Position numbers and translations under genes: made by a program. The notes beneath the pieces are model-generated. The model was not told the origin of the DNA. It did no database searches and worked only from the letters and a program-made list of their open reading frames with translations. 64,000 bases of DNA, taken from Bacteroidales bacterium. GTDB lineage: Bacteria; Bacteroidota; Bacteroidia; Bacteroidales; UBA932. The DNA lies in NCBI GenBank assembly GCA_024398075.1, contig JAKSJM010000005.1, positions 1-64,000 of the forward strand, read 5' to 3'. Positions 8,223 through 17,919 of this stretch are shown here, piece by piece; positions within the stretch are counted from its first letter, which is position 1; each line of letters starts with the position of its first letter.

Positions 8223-10265
8223 ATGAAAGCGTTTCATTCATTATTGTTGACTGCAGTGGTCAGCACGATCGTAATGTCGTGCTCATCTGGATTGAAATCT
8301 GGAGACCTTGTGCTAAAACTTGATGACAATGCTGCATTTATTGTAGGCTCTTCAAAGTCTGCCACTCCGCTTTCCGATGTATTCACCTCTATCAACGCAT
8401 TGAAGGTTGATGGAAAGTCGGTTGATTTCAAGACTACAGGTACGTCAAGCTTTGCTGTGAATGATGAATTCGGTAAGGGTAAGCGTGTCGTAGTAAGCGG
8501 TGTTTCAGCAGATGGCATAGAACGCGAACTGCTGCTCACTACTTATGACGAATTCCCGTCTACCATCATTGTGAAGGCAAAGTACACAAATGCTGGAGAG
8601 GAAAGCATCAACGTGACAGGATGGGATATCTGTAGTCTTAAGCTGAATGCCGCAGATGCAGATCCTTTCTTCTGGTCTTTCCAGGGACAGTCCACCGAAG
8701 GACGAGATAATTGGCTCATTCCTATCAATGAACAGTTCTATCAGAAGAACTACATGGGAATGAACAACTCAGACTATGGTGGAGGCATTCCTGTAGTAGC
8801 ACTCTGGAGAAGAGATGCCGGTGTGATGATCGGTCATTTGTCTTCTACTCCACAGCTCGTGAGCCTTCCTGTATGCAAGAATGTCGGGGAGTCATTCGTG
8901 ACAGCATGCATCGAGAAGGAATATGACGAAGTTCCAGTACTCCAGAAAGGCGAAACTCTTGAGACTTATGATTGCTTTGTCAGCGTGTTCGAGGGTGACT
9001 GCTTCGGAGCACTCAGAAACTATTCACATCTTCTCGAGAAAGTAGGCGTAGTGATGCCAGAGAGCGAGCCTGAGGCTTTTGAGACGGCGTGGTGTGCATG
9101 GGGTTATGAGCGTAAGTTTACCATCGACGAGATCATTGGAACTCTCCCTAAGGTAAAGGAACTTGGCTTCAAGTGGGCGACCCTTGATGATGGTTTCCAG
9201 ATCGCAGAGGGTGATTGGGATCTTACCAGCGAGCGCTTCCCTAATGGCGATGCCGACATGAAGTACATGGTGGACAAGTTCCATGAGTATGGACTCAAGG
9301 CTGAGCTTTGGTGGGCACCTCTCGCGGCAGATCCAGGCACGGAGTTTCTCAAGAAATATCCTGAGTCTGTGATTCTCGACAAGGATGGAAAGCCTCAGCA
9401 TATCAGTTGGTGGAACAGCTGGTATCTTTCGCCTGTTGATGCAGATGTCATCCGTGAGCAGGGTGATCTCGTAAAGAAGTTCATTGAATACTATGGATTC
9501 GATGGACTGAAGCTTGATGGCCAGCACATGAATGCAGTGGCTCCTGACTACAGCCCTGCACATCATCCTGAAGACCCAGAGAAGGACGTTCGCGAACTCC
9601 CTACATTCTTTAAGATGATCTATGACACAGCTCGCGGTATCAAACCTCATTCTGTTATCCAGTATTGCCCATGTGGAGACTGTTTCTCTGTATACAACAT
9701 GCAGTATACAAACAAGACTGTGTCATCAGATCCAGAGAGCAGTTACCAGATACGTACCAAGGGATATATCCTTCGCGCCATAGCTCCTAAGACAGCTTAC
9801 TATGGTGACCATATCGAGCTCTCTGATGGTGAGAATGATTATCCTACCCAGCTTGGTATCGGAGCAGTACTTGGAACCAAGTTCACTTGGCCAAAGGACA
9901 ATCCTTATGTGAAGCATTCTTATCTCCTTACTCCTGAAAGAGAGGAACTTCTGAAGAATGCACTTGCTATTTACGAGGAAAAGCAGCTCTCGCGCGGAGA
10001 GCTTATTGGTGGCCTCTATGACCTTGGATTTGACTATCCTGAAACATACGTCATCAAGCAGAATGACAATATGTATTATGCATTCTATGCTACCAAGGAC
10101 CCAGTTCAGAGTGTTGAGCTCAGGGGACTTGAACCAGGTCAGACTTACAAAGTCACAGACTATTATAACCACATCGATCTCGGCACTGTCAAAGCATCGA
10201 AGAACACGGTCCTTGATGTCCCTGTCGAGAAGTACCTCCTGATTGAGTTAACCAAGATTAACTAA
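8223..10265 (+). CDS. GH36-like alpha-galactosidase/alpha-N-acetylgalactosaminidase lipoprotein
   Basis: The 680-residue product starts with a lipoprotein signal ending in VMSC. An N-terminal beta-sandwich precedes a TIM barrel containing WCAWGYERKFT, FKWATLDDGFQ, ELWWAPLAADPG, then GLKLDGQ with the probable nucleophile Asp432 and SSDPESSYQIRTKGY with the probable acid/base Asp503; a short C-terminal beta domain follows. The 71-residue spacing of the two acids is usual for GH36. The family includes alpha-galactosidases and some alpha-N-acetylgalactosaminidases. The start at 8223 was preferred to an upstream frame extension at 8190 because it begins the signal peptide. It lies between the PfkB kinase and SusC. 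Confidence 0.85.
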   Translation: MKAFHSLLLTAVVSTIVMSCSSGLKSGDLVLKLDDNAAFIVGSSKSATPLSDVFTSINALKVDGKSVDFKTTGTSSFAVNDEFGKGKRVVVSGVSADGIERELLLTTYDEFPSTIIVKAKYTNAGEESINVTGWDICSLKLNAADADPFFWSFQGQSTEGRDNWLIPINEQFYQKNYMGMNNSDYGGGIPVVALWRRDAGVMIGHLSSTPQLVSLPVCKNVGESFVTACIEKEYDEVPVLQKGETLETYDCFVSVFEGDCFGALRNYSHLLEKVGVVMPESEPEAFETAWCAWGYERKFTIDEIIGTLPKVKELGFKWATLDDGFQIAEGDWDLTSERFPNGDADMKYMVDKFHEYGLKAELWWAPLAADPGTEFLKKYPESVILDKDGKPQHISWWNSWYLSPVDADVIREQGDLVKKFIEYYGFDGLKLDGQHMNAVAPDYSPAHHPEDPEKDVRELPTFFKMIYDTARGIKPHSVIQYCPCGDCFSVYNMQYTNKTVSSDPESSYQIRTKGYILRAIAPKTAYYGDHIELSDGENDYPTQLGIGAVLGTKFTWPKDNPYVKHSYLLTPEREELLKNALAIYEEKQLSRGELIGGLYDLGFDYPETYVIKQNDNMYYAFYATKDPVQSVELRGLEPGQTYKVTDYYNHIDLGTVKASKNTVLDVPVEKYLLIELTKIN

Positions 10266-10296
10266 TATTTTTTATTCATTTATAACTAATAATCCT

Positions 10297-13224
10297 ATGA
10301 AGAAGTACTTTTTAATTATCTTCCTCATGTTTACATGTCTTTCAATGAGCGCACAGGTTCATGTGAAAGGTAATGTAAAAGCAGGTGACGATGGCCAGCC
10401 TATGGTCGGAGTCAGCATTTTTGAAAAGGGTACATTGAATGGCGTTATTACTGACCTCGATGGTAACTATTCCATCCAGGTGAAGGGATCATCGTCAGTT
10501 CTGGTATTCTCGTCTACTGGTTTCAAGACCAAGGAAGTCACTGTCGGCTCACAGGGTGTGATTGACCTCGTACTCGACGTTGACAATCAGCTTCTTGATG
10601 AGATCGTGGTCGTTGGTTACAGCACCAAGACCCGTGGCGAGATCACCAGTGCAGTTACCACCGTATCAGCAGATAAGCTCCAGGATGTTGTCAGCAACAA
10701 CATTGGAGATATGCTTCAGGGTAAGGTGGCTGGTGTATCTGTCGTAAAGAGTAGTGGTATGCCAGGTGAGGCACCATCAATCCGTATTCGTGGAACATCA
10801 TCTATGAATGCGTCATCTGAGCCTCTCTACGTTGTAGATGGTATCATCGGTGGATCATTCGATCCAGATGATGTTGAGAACGTAACCATCCTTAAGGATG
10901 CTGGTTCAACCGGTATGTATGGTGCTCAGGCAAATGGTGGTGTCATCGTTGTTACCACCAAGAGAGCAAAGCAGGAGAAGATGGTCTTCAATTTCAAGGC
11001 TAACTTCGGTCTCTCTACACCTGACTTCTCTCGTCAGGGTGAGATGGGTAGCGAAATGCTCCGTACTTACTATCGTGAGTATTTCCGTGATCCTGAGACT
11101 TACCTCGTCGATGACCTTGCTTTCAATGCTGCGATGCCAGCTGAGATGCTTAAGAATGATACAAACTGGAGAGGACTTGTATTCCAGAATGCCCTTACTC
11201 AGAACTATCACTTCTCTGTAATGGGTAGGTCAGACAAGAATTCTTACTACAACAGTATTTCATACTATGACGAGGAGGGTACACTCAAGAACACTGATTT
11301 CAAGCGTATCAACATCCGTTCAAACAACACATACAAGCTCACCAAGTGGCTCAATGTCACTAACAACATCAACGTTAGTGCAAATATGTCTAACAGACCT
11401 GACGACCTCCTGGTTTACTATGTAGGTGTTAACATTCCTTTCGATTCTCCTTATGATGAGAATGGTAACCTCGTTACTTTCAAGACCAACCCTATCTATG
11501 GACGTTATGATGTAAACCCTCTTATCGGTTACTTCAGCGATAATCTCGTAAGCAATGCAAAGGGCTTTGGTGTAGACTATGACCTTATCATTGATGCAAA
11601 GATTACTCCTTGGCTGTCATTCGTTTCACAGACCAGAGCTAACCTCGGCCTCAATGCTTCTCACTATCACAGATACGCTGATGTGGAGTACATGCAGGCT
11701 GGTGATGCAGTTCGTGAGTCTATGGCCATTGACTATGGTGGAATTTCTACCAATATGTTCAAGGCAGAGGGCAAGTGGGGTGCACACTCACTCAATGGCC
11801 TCATCGGTTACGAGGCTCAGATGAGCTGGTTCGAGGATGTGAATGCTTCTGGCCAGGGTCTTCCTTCAGGACTTTCTGTTCTCTCAGTTGTTTCCAAGAA
11901 TAAGGACGTAAGTGGTACAAAGGCAAAGACTGGTATGCAGTCTATCATCTCTCAGGCAAACTATAACTTTGACCAGAGATACTTCCTTACCGCTTCTCTC
12001 CGTGTAGACCAGTCTTCTACCTTCAACTCTGCGAACCGTACTGCTGTCTTCCCAAGTGTTTCAGGTGCATGGGTAGTAAGCAATGAGAAGTTCTTCTCTT
12101 CAGATCTTATCTCAAATCTTAAGCTTAAGGCCAGCTGGGGTAAGACTGGTATGAAGGACATCGGTGCTTCAAAGTATCTGGAGGCTTTCCTTTATAGTAC
12201 TCAGTATAATGGTAATTCTGCTGCTACACCTAGCCAGATGGCAAATCCTAACCTTAAGTGGGAGCAGACAACCCAGATGAACGTGGGTGCTGAGATCGGT
12301 ATCACTGATAGAGTATCGATTGATCTCAACTGGTATCGTAATACCACTGATGACCTTCTCATCTACAGAGATCTTCCTCCTACCGGTGGTTTCTCTAAGC
12401 AGTGGCAGAACTTCGGTTCAGTGCTTAACACTGGTTTCGAGACCTCTCTCGACGTGACTCCAGTCAAGACCTCTGACTTCCAGTGGGATGTGAACTTCTC
12501 GCTCTCATACAACTTCAATAAGCTCTTCAACTTCGGTGATGCAATCATCACTATGAAGAACTATAGTGGTCTTACCCAGATCTATAGAGACGGTATTCCT
12601 ATGTACACATGGTTGATTCCAGAGTATGCAGGTATTGATCCTCAGACTGGTCGTCCTCAGTATGTCGATGAGAAGGGCAACAAGACTTTCAGCTATAAGG
12701 ATGCTCGTGAGGTTGAGATGGGTACCCCTCTCATTCCTTGGCAGGGTGGTGTAGCTTCATATTTCACTTACAAGAACTTCAAGCTCAGTGCTACTGGCAG
12801 CTTCGTTTGGGGTGACACTCTCTACGGTCTCAGAAGAGCAAGTGGTCTGCATTCATTCATCGAGGGCTCAATGCTTCCTTCTAATGATGATGTAATCTGG
12901 AGAAAGCCAGGCGATCAGGCAACTATCGCACTTCCTACTTACGCTCCTGGTAGCCTCTATCATTCAGGAAAGCTCGTTAGAGGTGACTATTTCAAGCTTC
13001 GCAACATCACACTTTCATACGCTCTTCCTAAGAGCATCATGAAGGATAACTCATTGGTTCTCTCACTCTCTTGTGACAACGTATTCACAGCTACCACTGT
13101 ATGGGGTGCTGATCCTGAGGTTGGTATTACTCCTGGTGGAACCATCGCAGGTGAGATTCAGGGTCTGGATTACAGATATCCTAACAAGAAGCAGGTTGTA
13201 TTCCAGGTTAACTTCACTTTCTAA
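10297..13224 (+). CDS. susC: SusC-family TonB-dependent outer-membrane glycan transporter
   Basis: The 975-residue protein has a cleavable signal peptide ending in MSAQ, a carboxypeptidase-D-like domain (about 25-100), a TonB-box-like stretch DEIVVVGYSTKTRGE, the plug (about 115-215, with IRIRGTSSMNASSEPLYVVDG) and a 22-strand barrel ending in the aromatic residue expected of outer-membrane proteins (VNFTF). SusC proteins import oligosaccharides with energy from TonB, capped by the SusD lipoprotein. It is followed 6 to 12 bp later by susD. Nothing in it indicates the glycan bound. Confidence 0.95.
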   Translation: MKKYFLIIFLMFTCLSMSAQVHVKGNVKAGDDGQPMVGVSIFEKGTLNGVITDLDGNYSIQVKGSSSVLVFSSTGFKTKEVTVGSQGVIDLVLDVDNQLLDEIVVVGYSTKTRGEITSAVTTVSADKLQDVVSNNIGDMLQGKVAGVSVVKSSGMPGEAPSIRIRGTSSMNASSEPLYVVDGIIGGSFDPDDVENVTILKDAGSTGMYGAQANGGVIVVTTKRAKQEKMVFNFKANFGLSTPDFSRQGEMGSEMLRTYYREYFRDPETYLVDDLAFNAAMPAEMLKNDTNWRGLVFQNALTQNYHFSVMGRSDKNSYYNSISYYDEEGTLKNTDFKRINIRSNNTYKLTKWLNVTNNINVSANMSNRPDDLLVYYVGVNIPFDSPYDENGNLVTFKTNPIYGRYDVNPLIGYFSDNLVSNAKGFGVDYDLIIDAKITPWLSFVSQTRANLGLNASHYHRYADVEYMQAGDAVRESMAIDYGGISTNMFKAEGKWGAHSLNGLIGYEAQMSWFEDVNASGQGLPSGLSVLSVVSKNKDVSGTKAKTGMQSIISQANYNFDQRYFLTASLRVDQSSTFNSANRTAVFPSVSGAWVVSNEKFFSSDLISNLKLKASWGKTGMKDIGASKYLEAFLYSTQYNGNSAATPSQMANPNLKWEQTTQMNVGAEIGITDRVSIDLNWYRNTTDDLLIYRDLPPTGGFSKQWQNFGSVLNTGFETSLDVTPVKTSDFQWDVNFSLSYNFNKLFNFGDAIITMKNYSGLTQIYRDGIPMYTWLIPEYAGIDPQTGRPQYVDEKGNKTFSYKDAREVEMGTPLIPWQGGVASYFTYKNFKLSATGSFVWGDTLYGLRRASGLHSFIEGSMLPSNDDVIWRKPGDQATIALPTYAPGSLYHSGKLVRGDYFKLRNITLSYALPKSIMKDNSLVLSLSCDNVFTATTVWGADPEVGITPGGTIAGEIQGLDYRYPNKKQVVFQVNFTF

Positions 13225-13236
13225 ACTACGATGCAT

Positions 13237-14766
13237 ATGAAAAAGTTTATTAAATATTTGCTTGTTCTTGTGTCTTGTACAAGCCTTATGACTGCTTGTA
13301 ATCTGGATATCGCTCCAGCTGACTCCCTCACAGGTGCTCAGATGGTAGCATCTCCTACAGGACTCGTTGACATCCTCAATGGCTGCTATGCCACTATGAA
13401 GGATTGGCCAGACAACGCTGATAGCCACAATAACTGGTATGGACGTCAGTTCTTTCAGATGTCGGATTTCTCTTCAGATGACGTAGTATACGGACATGCT
13501 ACAACTGATGAGCTCAACTTCATCTTCCGCGTACATGAGAGATATGCTTCTCTCGGAAACGTTCAGTCTTTCTGGGCACAGTCATACAAGATCATCTACG
13601 CTACAAACGTGGCTCTTGATGTGATCAATACTGATCCAAATCCAAGCGCTGAGACTAAGTTCCTCCATGGTGAGGCACTCTTCCTCAAGGCTTTCTGCAT
13701 GCACTGTCTCGTTAGATTCTACGCAAAGCCTTACTCTGCAGCCAATGCATCTACTCTTGGTATCGTGATCCGTGAGAATGGTTCTGACTCTGGTGTCAAG
13801 GGTCGTGCTACTCTTCAGGAGACCTACGATTACATCGAGAACTGCCTTCTCGACGCTGAGAAGCTTATGTCTGAGGGCGAGTCAAACAGAGCAAGCGACA
13901 GATCATTCGCATCTGTCGGTGCAGTTCGCGCACTTCTTTCTCGAGTATACCTTTACAAGGGCGACTGGGACAAGTGTATCTCTTACTGTACCAAGGTTAT
14001 CGATGACGACAACTATCAGATCGCTGATGTCAAGACTTACGAGAAGTACTTCACCAAGACATACGAGTATCCAGAGACCATCTGGTGCCTGCGTATGCTT
14101 CCTTCTGACGATAAGGAGTCTGCAGCTGTTGCATCAATGATCTATAAGGCAGAAGGCTGCTGGGGTGAGGAAGGTTATTCTGAGTCACTTCTTAAGGATA
14201 TGGGTGAGGGTTCTGATCTCCAGACCAACGATGTCAGATGGAACTACGTATGCCCAGTCAACCCTAAGAATGGTCTTAACCTCATTCCATGCTCTAAGCT
14301 TTCTAACCAGGATGACAAGCCTACACTCTTCTCCCCAGCATTCTTCAGAGTATCTGAGATGTATCTGAGCAGAGCTGAGGCATATGCTCACAAGGGTCAG
14401 ACCAACGAGGCTCTCAAGGATGTGAATGTAGTCAGAACAAACCGTATGAAGGAGAACGCTTCCAAGTACGCTTATACTGCTGCTGACATCGAGACCAACA
14501 TCGTTGATCTCGTACTCAAGGAGAAGAGAGTGGAGTTCCCATTTGAGGGACATCGCTTCTTTGACCTTATGAGAAACGGAAAGGATCTCGTACGTGATTA
14601 CTGGGGCTTCCATACCACCTACACAGCTGGTCAGTCGATTGCTTCCAAGCCATCTCTCTCAGCTGAGGGCATCGTTATCAAGAACAATGATCCTATGCTC
14701 GTATTCCCAATCCCTACATTGGAGATCAACAATAACCCAATGTGTGAACAGAACGAAGGCTATTAA
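13237..14766 (+). CDS. susD: SusD-family surface glycan-binding lipoprotein
   Basis: The 509-residue lipoprotein has its lipid-anchor Cys in LMTAC. The SusD pattern is clear: helical TPR-like repeats with NVQSFWAQSYKIIYATNVALD and FLHGEALFLKAFCMHCLVRFY, and the C-terminal LKEKRVEFPFEGHRFFDLMRNG motif typical of RagB/SusD. It sits on the outer surface over the SusC barrel and helps bind and hand over glycans. A start at 13231 (MHMKK) is equally in frame; 13237 gives the more usual MKK signal start. It follows susC directly. Confidence 0.95.
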   Translation: MKKFIKYLLVLVSCTSLMTACNLDIAPADSLTGAQMVASPTGLVDILNGCYATMKDWPDNADSHNNWYGRQFFQMSDFSSDDVVYGHATTDELNFIFRVHERYASLGNVQSFWAQSYKIIYATNVALDVINTDPNPSAETKFLHGEALFLKAFCMHCLVRFYAKPYSAANASTLGIVIRENGSDSGVKGRATLQETYDYIENCLLDAEKLMSEGESNRASDRSFASVGAVRALLSRVYLYKGDWDKCISYCTKVIDDDNYQIADVKTYEKYFTKTYEYPETIWCLRMLPSDDKESAAVASMIYKAEGCWGEEGYSESLLKDMGEGSDLQTNDVRWNYVCPVNPKNGLNLIPCSKLSNQDDKPTLFSPAFFRVSEMYLSRAEAYAHKGQTNEALKDVNVVRTNRMKENASKYAYTAADIETNIVDLVLKEKRVEFPFEGHRFFDLMRNGKDLVRDYWGFHTTYTAGQSIASKPSLSAEGIVIKNNDPMLVFPIPTLEINNNPMCEQNEGY

Positions 14767-14778
14767 TAGAAAAGACTT

Positions 14779-15651
14779 ATGAAAATCTCTAGAATATTCA
14801 GCTTGATTGCGGCTGTTGCAGCAATGTCTCTGGCTTCTTGCGCAAAGCTTGGAGATCTCGGACTTGAGCCTGTTCCAGATATCGCATTCGTTTATGAGTC
14901 AAATGGTTTGACTCTTACATTCAAGTCTGTTACTCCAGGTACTTCCAACGTACAGTGGGAGGTGGTAGGACAGACCACAGGTTCTGGTGAGACATTCACA
15001 TACTCATTCCCAGAGCCAGGTAACTACTGGATCAAGATGACCGGTACATTTGACGGCAAGGAGCAGGTGTCTTCAGGTAAGATCCTTGTGGCTAAGCCTT
15101 CAGCTGTGAAACTTGATGACAAGTCATTCGATGATTGGAAGAATGTGACTTATCCAGATTTCCAGCTCGTAAGTGCAGATGGCTTCGGTATCGGTAAGTT
15201 TGACTATGATGCAAACTATCTCTATTTCTACATGGAGATGGATGTAACTCAGCCTGATGCAAGTGCCGACGACCTTATCATCAACATCCGCATGGACTCT
15301 GATGACCTTCAGGGAACCGGTATGTCTACCAAGGGCATTGGTGCTGACTGGTATCTTGAGGCAAACTTCTGGTCACCTAACTCAGCATGGTCAGATATGT
15401 ACGATTGTGCAACTGGCGATACTGTATGGGATGAGAGCCATAGCGGCGACAAGAGCGTCGTTCTTGGTACCTATAAGGAAGAAGGTGGCAAGATGTACTG
15501 TGAGTTCGCTTTCTCAAGAAAGGAATATGGCGTTAAGGGTTCTTCAGTAGGTATCTTCTGGAAATTCTACAACTGCAATTGGGAGGACTTCACTACAATG
15601 ACATGTAATGGTCTTTCTACATATCACTTCGCTCTTGATAAGAAGCAGTAA
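14779..15651 (+). CDS. Surface glycan-binding lipoprotein candidate (PKD plus CBM9-like domains)
   Basis: The 290-residue lipoprotein has its anchor Cys in LASCAK. Residues about 30-105 look like a PKD domain (NVQWEVVGQTTGSGETFTYS, then PEPGNYWIKMTG). Residues about 110-290 begin with a DDKSFDDWKNV pattern and contain FDYDANYLYFYMEMD and IINIRMDSDD, which resembles CBM9/DOMON-type domains that hold glycans. Its place right after susD fits a SusE-like surface binding protein. The specificity is unknown. A strong terminator follows the stop codon. Confidence 0.75.
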   Translation: MKISRIFSLIAAVAAMSLASCAKLGDLGLEPVPDIAFVYESNGLTLTFKSVTPGTSNVQWEVVGQTTGSGETFTYSFPEPGNYWIKMTGTFDGKEQVSSGKILVAKPSAVKLDDKSFDDWKNVTYPDFQLVSADGFGIGKFDYDANYLYFYMEMDVTQPDASADDLIINIRMDSDDLQGTGMSTKGIGADWYLEANFWSPNSAWSDMYDCATGDTVWDESHSGDKSVVLGTYKEEGGKMYCEFAFSRKEYGVKGSSVGIFWKFYNCNWEDFTTMTCNGLSTYHFALDKKQ

Positions 15652-15661
15652 TCTTTGATAA

Positions 15662-15702
15662 GCAGCACTGGTGGAGCTGTATCTGCCAGTGCTGCGTTTT
15701 TT
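15662..15702 (+). terminator. Intrinsic terminator inside the locus
   Basis: A perfect 10-bp stem (15662-15671 with 15686-15695), a 14-nt loop and six T at 15697-15702 follow the third Sus gene. The downstream amidohydrolase gene starts only 20 bp later with no recognisable promoter between, so the terminator may be leaky or conditional. Confidence 0.8.
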
Positions 15703-15721
15703 AACTTATTATTGAAACGTT

Positions 15722-16813
15722 ATGAAAACTCTTTTCAGCTCATTATCTCTCTGTGCATTCGCTCTGGCAATCAGCTCTTGCGCACCTAAGCAGGCAACTA
15801 CAGTTTCGCCTGAGACCCTTCTTCTCAAGGATTATGCTCCTGAGACCATCTTCAAGCTTCCTGAACACCATCCAACACAGGCGAAGTTCTCAGTCATTGA
15901 CATGCACTCACATGCGTACAAGAAGGACCTCGAAGGTGTCAAGGAGTGGGCCAAGATCATTGAAGAAAACAATCTCCAGAGAGTCGTGGTTCATACAATG
16001 GCGCATGGCGAGCGCTTTGAGGAACTCTATGACATGTATAAGAGCGTTTCTGACAAGTTCGAGCTTTGGTGTGGCTTGAACTACGAGGCATGGGGAACCC
16101 CTGACTTCGAAAAGGTTGCACTTGCAGATCTTGAAAGATGTGCGGCCAAGGGCGCCAAAGGCGTAGGTGAACTTGGTGACAAGGGACTCGGAGAGTCATT
16201 CTGCACTCATGAGCCTTCAGCTCATTTCAATGATCCATGCTTTGATGCCATCATTGACAAGTGTGGTGAGCTTGGTCTTCCTATCAACTTCCATGCTGGT
16301 GATCCTATCTGGATGTATGAGCCACTTGATGAGCATAATGATGGCTATTTGAATGCTGCGAATTGGGCTATTGACCTCAGCGTCCCTGGTATGCTTAACC
16401 TTGACGAAGTCGTAGCCACATTCCTTGATGCTGTGAAGAAACATCCTAACACTACTTTCATCGCAGCACATCTTATTAACCTCAGCCACGATTATGAGAG
16501 ACTTGGTGCCGTACTTGACACCTATCCAAATCTTTATATTGACAATTCTGCCCGTCATCTTGAGACATGTGCAACTCCACGTGCGACCAAGAAATTTTAT
16601 GAGAAATATCAGGATAGAATCGTATTTGGAACTGACAATGATCCTGAGCGCTCAATGTACAGACTTGAGTGGAGAATCCTTGAGACTGAGGATGAGCACT
16701 TCTATGCAGAGGACGGCTATTCATATCACTGGCCACTTCATGGACTTGGCTTGAGCGATGACATCCTCAAGAAAGTCTACCATGACAACGCTGTTAAAAT
16801 CATGGGTTGGTAA
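15722..16813 (+). CDS. Amidohydrolase-2 family lipoprotein, copy 1 of 3
   Basis: The 363-residue lipoprotein (anchor Cys in AISSCAP) is a metal-dependent TIM-barrel hydrolase. Likely metal and catalytic ligands are His62 and His64 in IDMHSHAY, His191 in NFHAGDPIW, His250 in AAHLIN and Asp305 in GTDNDP. Family members hydrolyse or decarboxylate ring compounds, or act on lactones, amides and phosphates; few are lipoproteins in glycan loci, so the substrate is unknown. The conserved segment DPIWMYEPLDEHNDGY is shared with the next two genes. It overlaps copy 2 by one base (TAATG). Confidence 0.8.
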   Translation: MKTLFSSLSLCAFALAISSCAPKQATTVSPETLLLKDYAPETIFKLPEHHPTQAKFSVIDMHSHAYKKDLEGVKEWAKIIEENNLQRVVVHTMAHGERFEELYDMYKSVSDKFELWCGLNYEAWGTPDFEKVALADLERCAAKGAKGVGELGDKGLGESFCTHEPSAHFNDPCFDAIIDKCGELGLPINFHAGDPIWMYEPLDEHNDGYLNAANWAIDLSVPGMLNLDEVVATFLDAVKKHPNTTFIAAHLINLSHDYERLGAVLDTYPNLYIDNSARHLETCATPRATKKFYEKYQDRIVFGTDNDPERSMYRLEWRILETEDEHFYAEDGYSYHWPLHGLGLSDDILKKVYHDNAVKIMGW

Positions 16814-17919
16814 TGAAGGGCATTGGACTTCTTGTGGCGTCATCAGTAGCCTTTCTGGCCATCTCTTGCGCTTCATCTCAGACTGGGTCGAAGGGAGTCT
16901 CGGACTCTCTTCTTCTCAAGGATTATGCACCTCAGTCCATCTTCAGAACTGAGCAGCACAGCCTTACTCATCCTAAGTTCACCACCATTGACATGCACTC
17001 GCACGCCTATATTGATGACCTTGAAGGCATCAAGCAGTGGGCGAAGCTTCTCGATGAGCAGGGAATTGAGAAAGTGGTTATCAATACCATTGCCCATGGT
17101 GAAGAGTTTGAAAGACTCTACGACCTCTACACGGGTGTGTCTGACAAATTCGAGATGTGGTGCGGCTGGAATCTGGAAAACTGGGGAAAGGAGGATTTCG
17201 AGGAAACTGCTTTAGCAGACCTGGAGAGATGCTATCGTAAGGGCGCTAAGGGCGTGGGTGAGCTTGGCGACAAAGGCTTCGGAGAGCAATATTGTATCAC
17301 AGGTAGTTTCACTGAATGTGTTCCTACTGGGCATCTCAATGAACCTTGTTTTTCCGCCCTCATTGAAAGGTGCGGTGAGCTTGGCATGCCTATCAACGTT
17401 CACATTGGCGACCCCATCTGGATGTATGAGCCACTCGATGAACATAATGATGGCTATATGAATGCTGGCGAATGGGCAATTGACCTGTCGCAGCCTGGTA
17501 TAATGGACCTTGACCAGCTCGTTGAGACATTTGAACAGGTTATGACAGCGCATCCAAAGACCACTTTCATTGCCGCGCATTTCATCAACTACAGCCATGA
17601 CTATGAGAGACTTGGTGAGATATTGGACGCTCATCCAAATCTCTATGTCGATAATTCAGCGCGTCACGCTGAGACTTGCGTCACCCCGCGCGCCACTAAG
17701 AAATTCTATGAAAAATATCAGGACCGTATCCTTTTCGGCACTGACAATGATCCAAGTGCGAGGATGTATAACCTGAACTGGAAGATACTTGAGACTGAAG
17801 ATGAGCATTTCTATGCAGGCCGCTCGTATCATTGGCCACTGCATGGAATCGGCTTGAGTGACGAAGTCCTCCACAAGATTTATTATGAAAATGCAACTAA
17901 GATCCTTAACCATGAATAA
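16813..17919 (+). CDS. Amidohydrolase-2 family lipoprotein, copy 2 of 3
   Basis: The 368-residue protein is a close paralogue of its neighbours, with the same IDMHSHAY, DPIWMYEPLDEHNDGY, AAHFIN and FGTDND motifs and its own lipoprotein Cys in LAISCAS. Relative to copy 1 it has a short insertion in the loop after GELGDKGFGE (TGSFTECVPTGH), which copy 3 also has in different form. I chose ATG 16813 over the in-frame TTG at 16807. The start overlaps the stop of copy 1 and the end overlaps copy 3 by 8 bp, so the three are translated as a block. Confidence 0.8.
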   Translation: MKGIGLLVASSVAFLAISCASSQTGSKGVSDSLLLKDYAPQSIFRTEQHSLTHPKFTTIDMHSHAYIDDLEGIKQWAKLLDEQGIEKVVINTIAHGEEFERLYDLYTGVSDKFEMWCGWNLENWGKEDFEETALADLERCYRKGAKGVGELGDKGFGEQYCITGSFTECVPTGHLNEPCFSALIERCGELGMPINVHIGDPIWMYEPLDEHNDGYMNAGEWAIDLSQPGIMDLDQLVETFEQVMTAHPKTTFIAAHFINYSHDYERLGEILDAHPNLYVDNSARHAETCVTPRATKKFYEKYQDRILFGTDNDPSARMYNLNWKILETEDEHFYAGRSYHWPLHGIGLSDEVLHKIYYENATKILNHE

